Shown here one piece after another: positions 28,334 through 37,515 of a stretch of DNA of 64,000 bases. The notes beneath the pieces are model-generated. The model saw nothing but the letters and a program-made list of their open reading frames with translations. It had not been told where the DNA came from and did no database searches. Within the stretch, counting starts at the first letter, position 1. Every line of letters begins with the position of its first letter. The position numbers and the translations under genes are program-made. The DNA lies in contig NZ_JBKHUI010000016.1 of assembly GCF_046569695.1 (NCBI RefSeq), forward strand, positions 1 through 64,000, given 5' to 3'. The DNA comes from Kluyvera sp046569695. Its GTDB lineage: Bacteria; Pseudomonadota; Gammaproteobacteria; Enterobacterales; Enterobacteriaceae.

Positions 28334-28870
28334 TTACGCCCCCATCAATTTCGCGAACCAAAACTTACACACCCCACTACGCACGTTCCAGTGCTTAGCC
28401 GGTTTATCTTTATATTGCTCATAAATTTTATCCAGGTTATCGCTACCCGATAGCTTCAGATCTGGCGGCACTTCCACTACGCCCTGGTAAGGTATGGCGA
28501 CATAGTGCTTTCCAGCCTCAGGAATAAACGCGGTTTGCGTGACGATTTGACGGCCGCTGGAGTTATCCATCACATAGAGAGTCCAGTACTGTTCCGGGCG
28601 AAGTCGGCTTTCGTAAAAACGGTGAACTTTGCCGGCCATAAGGTTATTGCTGATATAAATAAGCTCCTGATCTTTATAGCAATCGCCTTCTTTGGCAAAA
28701 CGCTGAAAATAAACCAGCCCTTGATGTTGGTCGTTGAGTTGAGTGTACACGACAGCCGCATCCTGCCCGGTATAGGGCTCGTAGCGTTTTGTACCTAAAG
28801 GACCCGGAGCACAGGCCGTTACCAGAAATGCTAAACCAATCACTATCCCAGAATATAAATGACGCACCAT
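28334..28870 (-). CDS. Predicted lipoprotein
   Basis: 178 residues. The type II signal peptide ends at LVTAC (C20) followed by APGP. The mature domain is beta-rich with 'QGLVYFQRFAKEGDCYKDQEL' and 'GKHYVAIPYQGVVEVPPDL', and four cysteines overall. Codon usage is chromosomal, unlike the islands to the left. It is monocistronic. No specific family was recognised. Confidence 0.65.
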   Translation of the reverse strand: MVRHLYSGIVIGLAFLVTACAPGPLGTKRYEPYTGQDAAVVYTQLNDQHQGLVYFQRFAKEGDCYKDQELIYISNNLMAGKVHRFYESRLRPEQYWTLYVMDNSSGRQIVTQTAFIPEAGKHYVAIPYQGVVEVPPDLKLSGSDNLDKIYEQYKDKPAKHWNVRSGVCKFWFAKLMGA

Positions 28871-29081
28871 AACCTCGTTGAAGTCGTATTTTCTAATTTG
28901 CGGTTTAGCATATCGACAACGAAAAATGTTGCCTAATCATTTGTAACGTTAACTCCAAACAATAGGGGGTAAAAAGTGTGGATTCAGAAAATACTCAAGG
29001 AGGGACAGTTGCAGATAACCCAGACAACCTCTCAAGGATACCTGCTAACTGTAAGGTGAAGCTCAGAAAGGAACGGTTGTA

Positions 29082-29420
29082 CTACCAGCCGCAGACGTTA
29101 GTCTCTTCATCCGATTCATACCCGCGAACGATGTTCACCAGGTCTTTCACCGCATCGGCGGCGACGGTCGGGTCCTGCAACTCGCTCAGTTGTGCAAACT
29201 CTTTATCCACCGACACACCGTTATTATTATTGGTGACGGTCAGGAAGAAGCCTTTACCCTGCGCATTATCAGAAGAGAGCGGAGAAATAAGCTCGGCGAC
29301 GGCCTGTACGGCAATATCAGGAACATAAAGCGCCATCGGTTTAAGATAGATTTTTTCCTGTTTCTCTTTGTTATTGCCATTAATAACCGCCAGGGAATAC
29401 CCTTTATTTTCACTGTTCAT
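29082..29420 (-). CDS. yoaG: YoaG-like protein with two tandem YoaG units
   Basis: 112 residues. The second half (55-112, 'FLTVTNNNNGVSVD' to 'VKDLVNIVRGYESDEETNVCGW' features) matches E. coli YoaG (60 residues) throughout, including the CGW end. The first half (5-52, 'YSLAVINGNN' ... 'VPDIAVQAVAELISPLSS') repeats the same strand-strand-helix pattern. E. coli YoaG is a homodimer, so this looks like a fused pseudo-dimer. It lies 10 bases behind yeaR, as in E. coli, where the operon is nitrate/nitrite- and NO-responsive. Confidence 0.8.
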   Translation of the reverse strand: MNSENKGYSLAVINGNNKEKQEKIYLKPMALYVPDIAVQAVAELISPLSSDNAQGKGFFLTVTNNNNGVSVDKEFAQLSELQDPTVAADAVKDLVNIVRGYESDEETNVCGW

Positions 29421-29430
29421 CAGTTCAGTT

Positions 29431-29763
29431 TCATCCTTCTATCAAAATCTTAGGATCGACATAGAAATCAACGTTAAATACGGTGTCGTCGCTTAATGCT
29501 TCAATACGGTGCCATTTCTCAGCCGGGAAAACGCCAAACTGTCCGGCTTCGATGGTCATCGTCTCAACGGGTTCCGGGCTAGTCTCATCGGCATAACCAT
29601 AATAGCGTATTGCCCCCTGCATCACCGCCAAACGGGGGAACACGCCCTGTCTCGTACCGGCATCAAGATGACGCTTCCAGATGGATGCGGGTGCGGTTTC
29701 TTTGGTCCACAGCGGCGTGGTACGGGTATGAACGTAATGGGTGGGGATAATGATTCGCTGCAC
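29431..29763 (-). CDS. yeaR: YeaR-like DUF1971 cupin protein
   Basis: 110 residues from GTG 29763, which gives an N-terminus aligned with E. coli YeaR and has AGAGG upstream; ATG 29787 is also open. It contains 'HYVHTRTTPLWTKETAPA', 'GTRQGVFPRLAVMQG' and 'AGQFGVFPAEKWHRIEAL', the DUF1971 signature shared with the N-terminus of some TehB proteins. It is predicted to be a cupin-like small-molecule binding protein. It heads the yeaR-yoaG operon, controlled by NarL and NsrR in E. coli; control sites were not verified here. Confidence 0.85.
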   Translation of the reverse strand: MQRIIIPTHYVHTRTTPLWTKETAPASIWKRHLDAGTRQGVFPRLAVMQGAIRYYGYADETSPEPVETMTIEAGQFGVFPAEKWHRIEALSDDTVFNVDFYVDPKILIEG

Positions 29764-30127
29764 GATTCTGCCTCTCTTTCCACGCATTCAGGCGCGGTCT
29801 GGAATGGGAAAATATGTTGCATATCTTATACCCCTTTTAATCACTGAGGGTATTATTTTTTAATTTCATCAGGCCATACCCCTATTTATACTCAATAAGG
29901 ATTAGATTATTTTAAATAAGTATATCCACCTCAGATAATGCCTATTCGCAATGTAATAAACCGCCCGATTCTTTTTTTAACCCGCTAAATTTCAATGCGA
30001 TCGCCGACATCTGATATATTCCTGCAATCTATTAATTATCCCCTCTTCTTCCAGCATCGCGCCTCTCGCTAAACAACCTTCCCTATCGCAAACCAACAGC
30101 ATTAACCACTTAATTATGCTCAGTATT

Positions 30128-30148
30128 GTGGTGATCGAAATCACATTT
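30128..30148. promoter_or_regulatory. CRP-like binding site
   Basis: GGTGA-TCGAAA-TCACA within TGTGGTGATCGAAATCACAT matches the TGTGA-N6-TCACA CRP consensus except for one base. It lies ~140 bases upstream of the haem receptor start. Confidence 0.5.
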
Positions 30149-30246
30149 CACTGCCCTGTCGCCGGCATAAATTGACGTAAATCAAAGATGCATTTTGTTT
30201 ATACCTTCGAGGCTGGACGTGTTTCTGCTGATGTGTAAATGTAATT

Positions 30247-30265
30247 GATAGTTATTATCATTATC
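30247..30265. promoter_or_regulatory. Fur box upstream of the haem receptor gene
   Basis: GATAGTTATTATCATTATC matches the 19-bp Fur consensus GATAATGATAATCATTATC at 16 positions and lies 22 bases before the ATG of the receptor. Iron repression of the whole downstream haem operon is expected. Confidence 0.8.
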
Positions 30266-30287
30266 ATATTCATTTGTAGGGATACCG

Positions 30288-32390
30288 ATGCTGCATTCCA
30301 TTACCCGAGGGTCCTTCGTACTCTCCGCGCTGGCGCTCTGTGTTTCCAGCGCGGCCTCTGCCGCCACATCTTCTGAAACACCGCACAAAGCCAGCAAGGA
30401 AGAGACGCTGGTGGTGACCGCTAATCGTTCAGAAAGCTCGCTCTGGAACAGTCCGGCAACCATTCAGGTTATCGACCATCAGACGCTGCAAAACTCCACC
30501 AGCACCTCCATTGCCGACGATCTGCAGGATATTCCCGGCGTAGAGATTACCGATAACGCACTCGCCGGGCGCAAGCAGATCCGCATTCGCGGTGAAGCCT
30601 CTTCCCGTGTGCTGATCCTGATCGACGGTCAGGAGGTCACCTACCAGCGCGCCGGGCAAAACTACGGCGCCGGGCTGCTGATTGATGAATCGGCGCTGGA
30701 GCGCATCGAAGTGGTCAAAGGGCCCTACTCGGTGCTGTATGGCTCGCAGGCCATCGGCGGCGTGGTTAACTTTATCACCAAAAAAGGCGGCGATAAGCCG
30801 CTCGCCGGGACGGTGAAGGCGGTCTATAACTCCGCCACGGCGGGCTGGGAAGAGTCGGCGGCGGCCTGGGGCAGCATTGGTCAGTTTGATTACCGAATCA
30901 ACGGCAGCTATTCCGATCAGGGCGATCGCGATACGCCGGACGGCCGTCTGCCGAATACTAATTTCCGCAATAACAGCCAGGGCATCTGGCTCGGCTACAA
31001 CCTGGATAACCAGCATTTTGGCCTGTCGCTCGACCGCTACAAGCTCTCGACCCAAACCTATTATGAAGACCCGGACGGCGAGTACGATGCCTTTAGCGTC
31101 AAGCTGCCGAAGCTGGAGCGGGAAAAGGTTGGTCTGTTCTACGACGTAGATGTCGACGGTGATTATCTGAAGAAAATTCATCTCGATGCCTACGAGCAGA
31201 CCATCGCCCGTCAGTTTGAAAACGAGGTGCTGACGTCGGTTATCCATAACCAGACCAAAACCAACGATAAGCAGTACACCCAGGGCGTAACGCTACAGAG
31301 CAACTTCTCGCTGCCTGCCAATAATGAGTTGGTCGTCGGCACGCAGTACCAGCGCGATCGCGTATCTCAGACCACCACCGGCTCGACCTACCTCAAGCCG
31401 ATTTCACGGGAGACAATAACCCGCGCCTATAACGAGTCAGAGCAGAGCAATACCTCGCTGTTCGCCCAGAACGACTGGCATTTTGCCGACAACTGGATCT
31501 GGACGCTCGGCGCGCGTCAGTACTGGCTGTCGTCAAAACTCACCCGCGGCGACTCGAATGCTACGACGAACGGTATCACCAAAGACACCTCTATTGGCGC
31601 GCAGTCAACAAGTGACAATGCGTTAGTCAGCGCTACCAGCCTGCGTTACTCGGGCTTCGACAATATCGAACTGCGGGCAGCATTCGCCCAGGGCTACGTC
31701 TTCCCGACGCTGACCCAGCTGTTTTCGCAAACCGCCGCAGGCGGGGGGACAACCTACGGCAACGCCAACCTGGAAGCGGAACACTCCAACAACTATGAAC
31801 TGGGCGCCCGCTACAACGGCAACCTCTGGCTGGTCGATGGCGCGGTCTACTACTCACAGGCGAAGGACTATATCGCCACCGTCGCCTGCTCCGGCCAGGC
31901 CATCTGCAACGGCACAACCAACTCATCACGCAGCGGCAACTATTACTACGACAACATTGACCGAGCCAACACCTGGGGCATGGAGTTGAGCGCCGAATAT
32001 AACGGCTGGATTGTCTCACCGTACGTCAGCGGCAACCTGATCCGCCGCGAATATGAAACCCCGGCGGGGAAAACCACCAATACCGGCGAGCCGGCGATTA
32101 ACGGCCGCGCCGGGATGAAACACACGCTGATGCTCAATGCGGCAAACGTCACCTCCGATCTCTTTATCCGCGCCGCCTCCAGCGCCAAAGACGATACCGG
32201 TACGGAAGAGACCCGCACGCCTGGCTGGGCCACGCTGAACCTGGCGGTAAATACCGAATTTGGTGCTAACGATCAGTATCAGGTCAACCTGGCGCTCAAC
32301 AACCTGACCGATAAACGCTACCGCACGGCGCATGAATCTATTCCTGCGGCGGGCTTTAACGCGGCGGTCGGCTTTGCATGGAACTTCTGA
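30288..32390 (+). CDS. TonB-dependent outer-membrane receptor of the haem locus
   Basis: 700 residues. It has a Sec signal peptide (about 1-25), a TonB box 'EETLVVTA', a plug domain (45-165; 'RKQIRIRGEASSRVLILIDG', 'LERIEVVKGPYSVLYGSQAIGG') and a 22-strand barrel ending in a terminal Phe (VGFAWNF). Linkage to hmuT-hutW-hutX-chuY-hmuU-hmuV and the Fur box points to haem or haemoprotein uptake. The classical haem-receptor FRAP and NPNL boxes are not present: the equivalent regions read 'GYVFPTLTQLF' and 'NANLEAEHS', closer to CirA/FepA-like receptors. Substrate is therefore inferred from context. Confidence 0.8.
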   Translation: MLHSITRGSFVLSALALCVSSAASAATSSETPHKASKEETLVVTANRSESSLWNSPATIQVIDHQTLQNSTSTSIADDLQDIPGVEITDNALAGRKQIRIRGEASSRVLILIDGQEVTYQRAGQNYGAGLLIDESALERIEVVKGPYSVLYGSQAIGGVVNFITKKGGDKPLAGTVKAVYNSATAGWEESAAAWGSIGQFDYRINGSYSDQGDRDTPDGRLPNTNFRNNSQGIWLGYNLDNQHFGLSLDRYKLSTQTYYEDPDGEYDAFSVKLPKLEREKVGLFYDVDVDGDYLKKIHLDAYEQTIARQFENEVLTSVIHNQTKTNDKQYTQGVTLQSNFSLPANNELVVGTQYQRDRVSQTTTGSTYLKPISRETITRAYNESEQSNTSLFAQNDWHFADNWIWTLGARQYWLSSKLTRGDSNATTNGITKDTSIGAQSTSDNALVSATSLRYSGFDNIELRAAFAQGYVFPTLTQLFSQTAAGGGTTYGNANLEAEHSNNYELGARYNGNLWLVDGAVYYSQAKDYIATVACSGQAICNGTTNSSRSGNYYYDNIDRANTWGMELSAEYNGWIVSPYVSGNLIRREYETPAGKTTNTGEPAINGRAGMKHTLMLNAANVTSDLFIRAASSAKDDTGTEETRTPGWATLNLAVNTEFGANDQYQVNLALNNLTDKRYRTAHESIPAAGFNAAVGFAWNF

Positions 32391-32392
32391 TG

Positions 32393-33217
32393 ATGAAAAA
32401 ACTGGCTGTCGGATTACTGGCGCTGGCCGCCGTCTTCAGCGCCCAGGCGGCTGACCGCATCGTGGTGGCCGGCGGTTCGCTTAGCGAGCTGATTTACGCG
32501 TTGGGCGCGGGCAACCAGGTGGTCGGAGTGGATGAAACCACCTCATACCCACCAGAGACCGCCGCGCTGCCGCACATCGGTTACTGGAAGCAGCTCAGCA
32601 GCGAAGGCATTTTATCGCTGCGTCCAAACCGCTTTATCACCTGGCAGGACGCAGGCCCGCAGTTGGTGTTTGACCAGCTGCGCAGCCAGCACGTCGAAGT
32701 GCTCACCCTGCCGCGAATCCCCGCCACCGTTGAGCAGATGTTCGCCAATATCCATACGCTTGCCAACGCACTGGGGCGTGAGGACAGCGGTACTGCGCTG
32801 GTAGGCGACATTCGCCAGCGGCTGGAAAAAGTGGCGCAGAGCAGCGCCAGTAAACCCGCGCCGGTGAACGCACTGTTTATTCTCAGCGCGGGCGGCAGCG
32901 CCCCGCAGGTGGCAGGGAAAGGCAGCGTTGCCGATGCCATCCTGACGCTCGCCGGTGCCCGCAACGTGGCTCAGCATCCGCAATATCGTAGCTACAGCGC
33001 GGAGGCGCTGATTGCCGCTAACCCCGAGGTAATTATCGTCACCGCGCAAATGGTCAACGGCGATCTTAACCGCCTGAGCGCGATCGCCGGGATCACCCGC
33101 ACCAACGCGTGGAAAAACCAGCGCATTGTCGTTATCGATCAGGCCCTGATCCTCGGCATGGGTCCGCGCGTCGCCGACGCGGTTGAAACGCTGCACCGCC
33201 AGTTCTGGCCACACTAA
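32393..33217 (+). CDS. hmuT: Haem ABC transporter periplasmic binding protein
   Basis: 274 residues from ATG 32393 (an adjacent ATG at 32390 overlaps the receptor stop). The signal peptide ends 'VFSAQAA'. The mature protein is a TroA/Peripla_BP_2 class protein: 'RIVVAGGSLSELIYALGAGNQVVGVDETTSYP' region, 'LPHIGYWKQLSSEGILSL' and 'LILGMGPRVADAVETL'. It delivers haem to HmuUV. Translational coupling to the receptor indicates one operon. Confidence 0.88.
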   Translation: MKKLAVGLLALAAVFSAQAADRIVVAGGSLSELIYALGAGNQVVGVDETTSYPPETAALPHIGYWKQLSSEGILSLRPNRFITWQDAGPQLVFDQLRSQHVEVLTLPRIPATVEQMFANIHTLANALGREDSGTALVGDIRQRLEKVAQSSASKPAPVNALFILSAGGSAPQVAGKGSVADAILTLAGARNVAQHPQYRSYSAEALIAANPEVIIVTAQMVNGDLNRLSAIAGITRTNAWKNQRIVVIDQALILGMGPRVADAVETLHRQFWPH

Positions 33218-33234
33218 AGGATGTTGAAAGACCG

Positions 33235-34578
33235 ATGATGTTGAATACCCCTACCGATCTGGATTTAACCCCGCACTTTGCGCTGGAGGGCGGCCAGCCC
33301 TTTAAGGATCGCCGGGCGACGATGCCCTGGCGCGGCGCGGTGCCTATCGCCAAAGAACAGCTTGAGCAAACCTGGCAGGAAGTGCTGAACCACGTCGCGC
33401 CGCCGCACAAGCGCCTGCTGTATCTGCACATTCCGTTTTGCGCCACCCACTGTACCTTCTGCGGCTTTTACCAGAACCGCTATGAAGAGGACCACTGCGC
33501 GCGTTACACCGACGCGCTGCTGCGTGAAATTGAGATGGAGGCCGACAGCGTGCTGCACCAGTCCGCTCCCATTCACGCGGTCTATTTCGGCGGCGGTACG
33601 CCGTCGGCGCTGTCAGCCCACGACCTGGCACGCATCATCACCGCCCTGCGTGAACGCCTGCCGCTGGCACCGGATTGTGAAATTACCATTGAAGGCCGGG
33701 TGCTGAACTTCGACGATGCGCGGATCGATGCCTGTCTGGACGCCGGAGCTAACCGTTTCTCCATCGGCATTCAGTCGTTTAACAGCAAAATTCGTAAGAA
33801 GATGGCCCGCACCTCCGACGGCCCTACCGCTATCGCCTTTATGGAAGGGCTGGTCAAGCGCGACCGCGCCGCGGTGGTCTGCGATCTGCTGTTTGGCCTG
33901 CCCGGTCAGAACGCCGCACTGTGGGGTGAAGATCTGGCTATTGCCCGTGATATCGGCCTCGACGGCGTCGACCTTTACGCCCTCAATCTGCTGCCCAACA
34001 CGCCGCTCGGCAAAGCGGTTGAGAACGGTCGCACCAGCGTGCCGCAGCCCGCCGAGCGCCGCGACCTCTATCTTCAGGGCTGCGACTTTATGGACCAGGC
34101 CGGCTGGCGCTGCATCAGCAACAGCCACTGGGCGCGCACCACCCGCGAGCGCAACCTCTACAATCTACTGATTAAACAGGGCGCGGACTGTCTGGCGCTG
34201 GGCTCTGGCGCGGGCGGCTCCGTCAACGGCTATTCGTGGATGGTCGAGCGCAACCTCGATACCTGGCACGCCGCTATCGCCGCGGGTAAAAAGCCGCTGA
34301 TGATGATGATGCGTACCGCCGAGCGCGGCTTCCAGTGGCGTCACCTGCTGCAATCCGGTGTTGAAACCGCCCGTGTGCCGCTGGACGCGCTGACCCCGCA
34401 CGCCGCGAAGCTCACCCCGCTGCTGGCGCAATGGCACCGCGCCGGGCTGACGCTCGACGACTCAACTTGCCTGCGTCTGACCAACGAAGGGCGCTTCTGG
34501 GCGAGCAACATTTTGCAGTCTCTTGATGAACTTATTCAGGCACTTAACGCACCGCGCATTGCGGTTGAAACCCAATAA
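33235..34578 (+). CDS. hutW: Radical SAM anaerobic haem-degrading methyltransferase HutW/ChuW
   Basis: 447 residues. It contains the radical-SAM cluster motif C69-x3-C73-x2-C76 in 'FCATHCTFCGFYQ', then 'VYFGGGTPSALS' and 'RFSIGIQSFNSKIRKKM' as in HemN-like enzymes. HutW/ChuW opens the haem ring without oxygen, releasing iron and producing an anaerobilin. It lies 17 bases behind hmuT, and ATG 33235 or 33238 may be used. The order hmuT-hutW-hutX-chuY matches the chu/shu locus of pathogenic E. coli. Confidence 0.9.
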   Translation: MMLNTPTDLDLTPHFALEGGQPFKDRRATMPWRGAVPIAKEQLEQTWQEVLNHVAPPHKRLLYLHIPFCATHCTFCGFYQNRYEEDHCARYTDALLREIEMEADSVLHQSAPIHAVYFGGGTPSALSAHDLARIITALRERLPLAPDCEITIEGRVLNFDDARIDACLDAGANRFSIGIQSFNSKIRKKMARTSDGPTAIAFMEGLVKRDRAAVVCDLLFGLPGQNAALWGEDLAIARDIGLDGVDLYALNLLPNTPLGKAVENGRTSVPQPAERRDLYLQGCDFMDQAGWRCISNSHWARTTRERNLYNLLIKQGADCLALGSGAGGSVNGYSWMVERNLDTWHAAIAAGKKPLMMMMRTAERGFQWRHLLQSGVETARVPLDALTPHAAKLTPLLAQWHRAGLTLDDSTCLRLTNEGRFWASNILQSLDELIQALNAPRIAVETQ

Positions 34579-34587
34579 CAGGAGTTA

Positions 34588-35085
34588 ATGATGAGCAACG
34601 TATCCCTGCAGGATTTTTTAAAAACCGAGCCTGACGGCACGCTGGAAGCGATCGCCAGCCAGTACAACACCACGCTGCTGGAGGTGGTAAAAAACCTGCC
34701 GTCCCACACGCTGGTGACGGGCGACAAGTTTGATACCGTCTGGGACACCGTCGCGGAATGGGGCAAGGTCACGACGCTCGTGCACACCGCCGATGTGATT
34801 CTGGAATTCACCGGTGAACTACCGTCCGGCTTCCACCGCCACGGCTACTTCAACCTGCGCGGCAAGAAGGGCATGACCGGCCACATCAAGGCGGAAAACT
34901 GCACTCATATCGCCCTCGTAGAGCGCAAATTTATGGCAATGGATACCGCATCAATCCTGTTCTTCAACGCCGCAGGCAGCGCGATGTTTAAAATTTTCCT
35001 CGGCCGCGACGATCATCGCCAACTGCTGAGCGAACAGGTTGACGCCTTCCGTACCCTCGCCGCCGTACTGAAGGGAGAGGCATGA
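34588..35085 (+). CDS. hutX: Cytosolic haem carrier HutX/ChuX
   Basis: 165 residues. It matches the HutX/ChuX family: 'LEAIASQYNTTLLEVVKNLP', 'GDKFDTVWDTVAEWGKVTT', 'ELPSGFHRHGYFNLRG' and 'FMAMDTASILFFNAAGSAMFKIF'. It binds haem in the cytoplasm and passes it to or from HutW. AGGAG precedes ATG 34588, and the end overlaps chuY by 4 bases. Confidence 0.9.
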   Translation: MMSNVSLQDFLKTEPDGTLEAIASQYNTTLLEVVKNLPSHTLVTGDKFDTVWDTVAEWGKVTTLVHTADVILEFTGELPSGFHRHGYFNLRGKKGMTGHIKAENCTHIALVERKFMAMDTASILFFNAAGSAMFKIFLGRDDHRQLLSEQVDAFRTLAAVLKGEA

Positions 35086-35708
35086 TGACCCCGTGGTTAA
35101 TATTTGGCGCGGGTGGTAAAGGCGTCGGCGCGCTCACGGCCGAACTGGCATTGGCAGAAAAACGTCCAGTGGTCGCGCTGGTGCGTAACCCGGAGGCCGC
35201 CGCGCGGCTGGAAACGCTGGGCGCACGGGTGTTTATTGGCGATGCCTGCGACGCTGACATGGTCGCCAAAGCCTGCCAGGCCGCCGGTGAAACGGCAACG
35301 GTTGTCTCGACCATGGGCGGCGCACAGGATTATCTCGCCCACCGCACGGTGATTGATGCCGCCGAAAAAGCGGGCATTCGCCGGATGATTCTGGTGACTT
35401 CGCTCGGCTGCGGCGATAGCTGGCCGTTCCTCTCGCCGCGTGCCAAAGCGGCATTTGGTCAATCCGTGCGTGAGAAAAGCCTGGCGGAAAGCTGGCTGCA
35501 AACCAGCACGCTGGACTACGCCATTCTGCGCCCTGCCGGGCTGCTTAGCGGTGAGGCGACCGGTAACGCGCTGCGCGTGCAACAACAGGAAGTCCACGGA
35601 TTTGTGCAGCGTGCGGACGTCGCGGCGCATATTCAGGCGTTAGCCAGCGCCCCAGCGCTCAACCAGCAGGTTTACAGCCTGGTTGAGCCGGGCCTCAAGC
35701 CGGCGTAA
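35082..35708 (+). CDS. chuY: NAD(P)-binding reductase ChuY-like
   Basis: 208 residues, Rossmann-fold atypical SDR. It has the glycine motif 'IFGAGGKGVGALTAELAL' at the N-terminus, then 'VVSTMGGAQDYLAHRTVIDAA' and 'ILVTSLGCGDSWPF'. ChuY reduces the linear tetrapyrrole anaerobilin made by ChuW using NAD(P)H. It overlaps hutX by 4 bases (ATGA), so it is co-translated. Confidence 0.85.
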   Translation: MMTPWLIFGAGGKGVGALTAELALAEKRPVVALVRNPEAAARLETLGARVFIGDACDADMVAKACQAAGETATVVSTMGGAQDYLAHRTVIDAAEKAGIRRMILVTSLGCGDSWPFLSPRAKAAFGQSVREKSLAESWLQTSTLDYAILRPAGLLSGEATGNALRVQQQEVHGFVQRADVAAHIQALASAPALNQQVYSLVEPGLKPA

Positions 35709-35758
35709 TTCCCTTGCGGCGCGGAACATCGCGCCGCATCGATGTAACGGAGCTTTGC

Positions 35759-36751
35759 GTGTTCAAGGATTCACTCTCTTCATTCAGCGTTTTTATCGGC
35801 CTGCTGCTGGTACTGGCGACCCTCGTGCTGGTCGGCGCCAGCCAGGGGGCGCTAAAAATCACCTTCGCCTCGTTGCAGGATGCGCACTACCGCGATATCT
35901 GGCTCTATATTCGCCTGCCGCGTGTACTGCTGGCGGTGCTGGTCGGCGGCGCACTGGCTACCGCCGGGGTGATCATGCAGGGGCTGTTTCGTAACCCAAT
36001 GGCCGACCCCGGTCTGTTAGGGGTGAGCAGCGGCTCGGCGCTGATGGTTGGCGTCGCCATTATCTTCCCCGTTTCGCTCCCCGCCGCTTTTCTGCTGTAC
36101 GAACAGATGATTTTCGCCGTCGTCGGCAGCCTGGTGGTGTGCGCCGTGATTTTCCTGATTAGCCTGCGCCACCAGCACGGCGGCATGATCCAACTGCTGC
36201 TGGCAGGGATCGCCATCAACGCGCTCTGCGGCGCGGCAATCGGCATTCTGAGCTACGTCGGCGATGAACAGCAGCTGCGCCAGCTGACCCTATGGATGAT
36301 GGGCAGCCTGGGGCAGGCCCAGTGGCCAACGCTGCTGGTTGCCGCCTCGTTTGCCATGCCAGCGATGATCGCCACCGCCTGGCTTGCCACCACGCTGAAC
36401 CTGCTGCAGCTCGGCGATGAAGAGGCGCACTACCTCGGCGTGAACGTCAAGCGCAAGCGCCAACTGCTGCTGTTGCTCAGTTCTCTGCTGGTTGGTGCGG
36501 CGGTGTCGGTTAGCGGTGTGATTGGCTTTATCGGCCTGGTGATTCCGCATCTTATTCGCATGACCATCGGTGCCGACCACCGCTGGCTGTTGCCCTGCTC
36601 TACGCTGGCTGGCGCCTGCCTGCTGCTGGTTGCCGACACGCTGGCGCGCACGCTGGTGCAGCCTGCTGAAATGCCGGTCGGCTTATTAACCAGCCTGATT
36701 GGCGGCCCCTATTTTCTTTGGCTGATCCTGCGGACACGGAGAGCGCTATGA
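35759..36751 (+). CDS. hmuU: Haem ABC transporter permease
   Basis: 330 residues from GTG 35759, chosen because CGGAG lies 6 bases upstream; the frame is open to 35714. It is a FecCD-type permease with about 10 membrane helices, 'RLPRVLLAVLVGGALATAGV' and 'FRNPMADPGLLGVSSGSAL' (cytoplasmic coupling loop), and 'SGVIGFIGLVIPHLIRM'. It transports haem across the inner membrane with HmuV. The stop overlaps the hmuV ATG. Confidence 0.9.
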   Translation: MFKDSLSSFSVFIGLLLVLATLVLVGASQGALKITFASLQDAHYRDIWLYIRLPRVLLAVLVGGALATAGVIMQGLFRNPMADPGLLGVSSGSALMVGVAIIFPVSLPAAFLLYEQMIFAVVGSLVVCAVIFLISLRHQHGGMIQLLLAGIAINALCGAAIGILSYVGDEQQLRQLTLWMMGSLGQAQWPTLLVAASFAMPAMIATAWLATTLNLLQLGDEEAHYLGVNVKRKRQLLLLLSSLLVGAAVSVSGVIGFIGLVIPHLIRMTIGADHRWLLPCSTLAGACLLLVADTLARTLVQPAEMPVGLLTSLIGGPYFLWLILRTRRAL

Positions 36752-37515
36752 TTGAAGCCCGGAATCTCACCTACAGCATCAACGGCCGCCGTCTGACCCA
36801 TAACGTCTCGCTGACGCTTCCCGGCGCAGAGATAGTCGCTATTCTTGGCCCCAACGGCGCGGGCAAATCCACGCTGTTGCGCCAGCTGACCGGTTACCTA
36901 AAACCCGATAGCGGCACCTGCTCGATGTTTGGCACAGCGCTGGAGGAGTGGTCAACGGAGACGCTGGCGCGCACTCGCGCGGTGATGCGCCAGAACCAGG
37001 AGATGGCGTTTCCCTTCAGCGTGATGGAGGTGATCCGCATGGGCCGTCACCCGCATCGCAGCAGCAACCCGCGCGACGAGACGGAGCACATTATGGCGCT
37101 GTGCGGCTGCCGCGAACTGGCCTCCCGCGATTACCGCCATCTCTCCGGCGGCGAGCAGCAGCGGGTACAGCTGGCGCGCCTGCTGGTGCAGCTTTGGGAG
37201 CCTGAACTCACGCCAAAGTGGCTGTTTCTCGACGAACCGACCTCAGCGCTGGATATTCACCACCAGCAACAGTTGTTCCGCCTGCTGCGCGAGCTGGTGC
37301 AGCAGCGGCAGTTTAACGTCTGCTGCGTACTACACGACCTTAACCTTGCCGCGCGCTACGCCGACCGTATCGTGCTGCTGGAAAAAGGCCAGGTGGTCGA
37401 TAACGGCACGCCGCAGGAGGTGCTGACGGAATCCGCGCTGCGTAACCTCTATCAAGCGGAAGTCGCCGTTACCCGAACCCGCGATGACGCCCCGCTGATC
37501 GTGCTGGAAAGGTGA
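36748..37515 (+). CDS. hmuV: Haem ABC transporter ATPase
   Basis: 255 residues from ATG 36748 (ATGA overlap with hmuU). Walker A is GPNGAGKST, the signature LSGGEQQR, Walker B WLFLDEPTSALD and the switch His in 'VLHDLNLAARYAD'. It powers haem import through HmuU. It is the last gene of the haem operon. No strong terminator was identified in the 136-bp gap that follows. Confidence 0.92.
   Translation: MIEARNLTYSINGRRLTHNVSLTLPGAEIVAILGPNGAGKSTLLRQLTGYLKPDSGTCSMFGTALEEWSTETLARTRAVMRQNQEMAFPFSVMEVIRMGRHPHRSSNPRDETEHIMALCGCRELASRDYRHLSGGEQQRVQLARLLVQLWEPELTPKWLFLDEPTSALDIHHQQQLFRLLRELVQQRQFNVCCVLHDLNLAARYADRIVLLEKGQVVDNGTPQEVLTESALRNLYQAEVAVTRTRDDAPLIVLER

Larger units (their letters stand above)
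29788..30287. other. 500-bp AT-rich regulatory gap between yeaR and the haem receptor
   Basis: No gene was seen. It contains the divergent promoters of yeaR-yoaG and the haem locus, with a CRP-like site (30128-30148) and a Fur box (30247-30265) on the haem side. Confidence 0.6.

Noticed and set aside
28978..29328. Plus-strand frame starting GTG 28978 with a nearby AGGGGG, reading through yoaG in antisense
   Set aside because: Most of its length is the complement of the convincing yoaG homologue; the short unique part (to ~29080) matches nothing I recognise.
30429..34437. Many long minus-strand frames across the haem genes
   Set aside because: Antisense shadows of high-GC coding sequence; the plus-strand genes have domain-level support.
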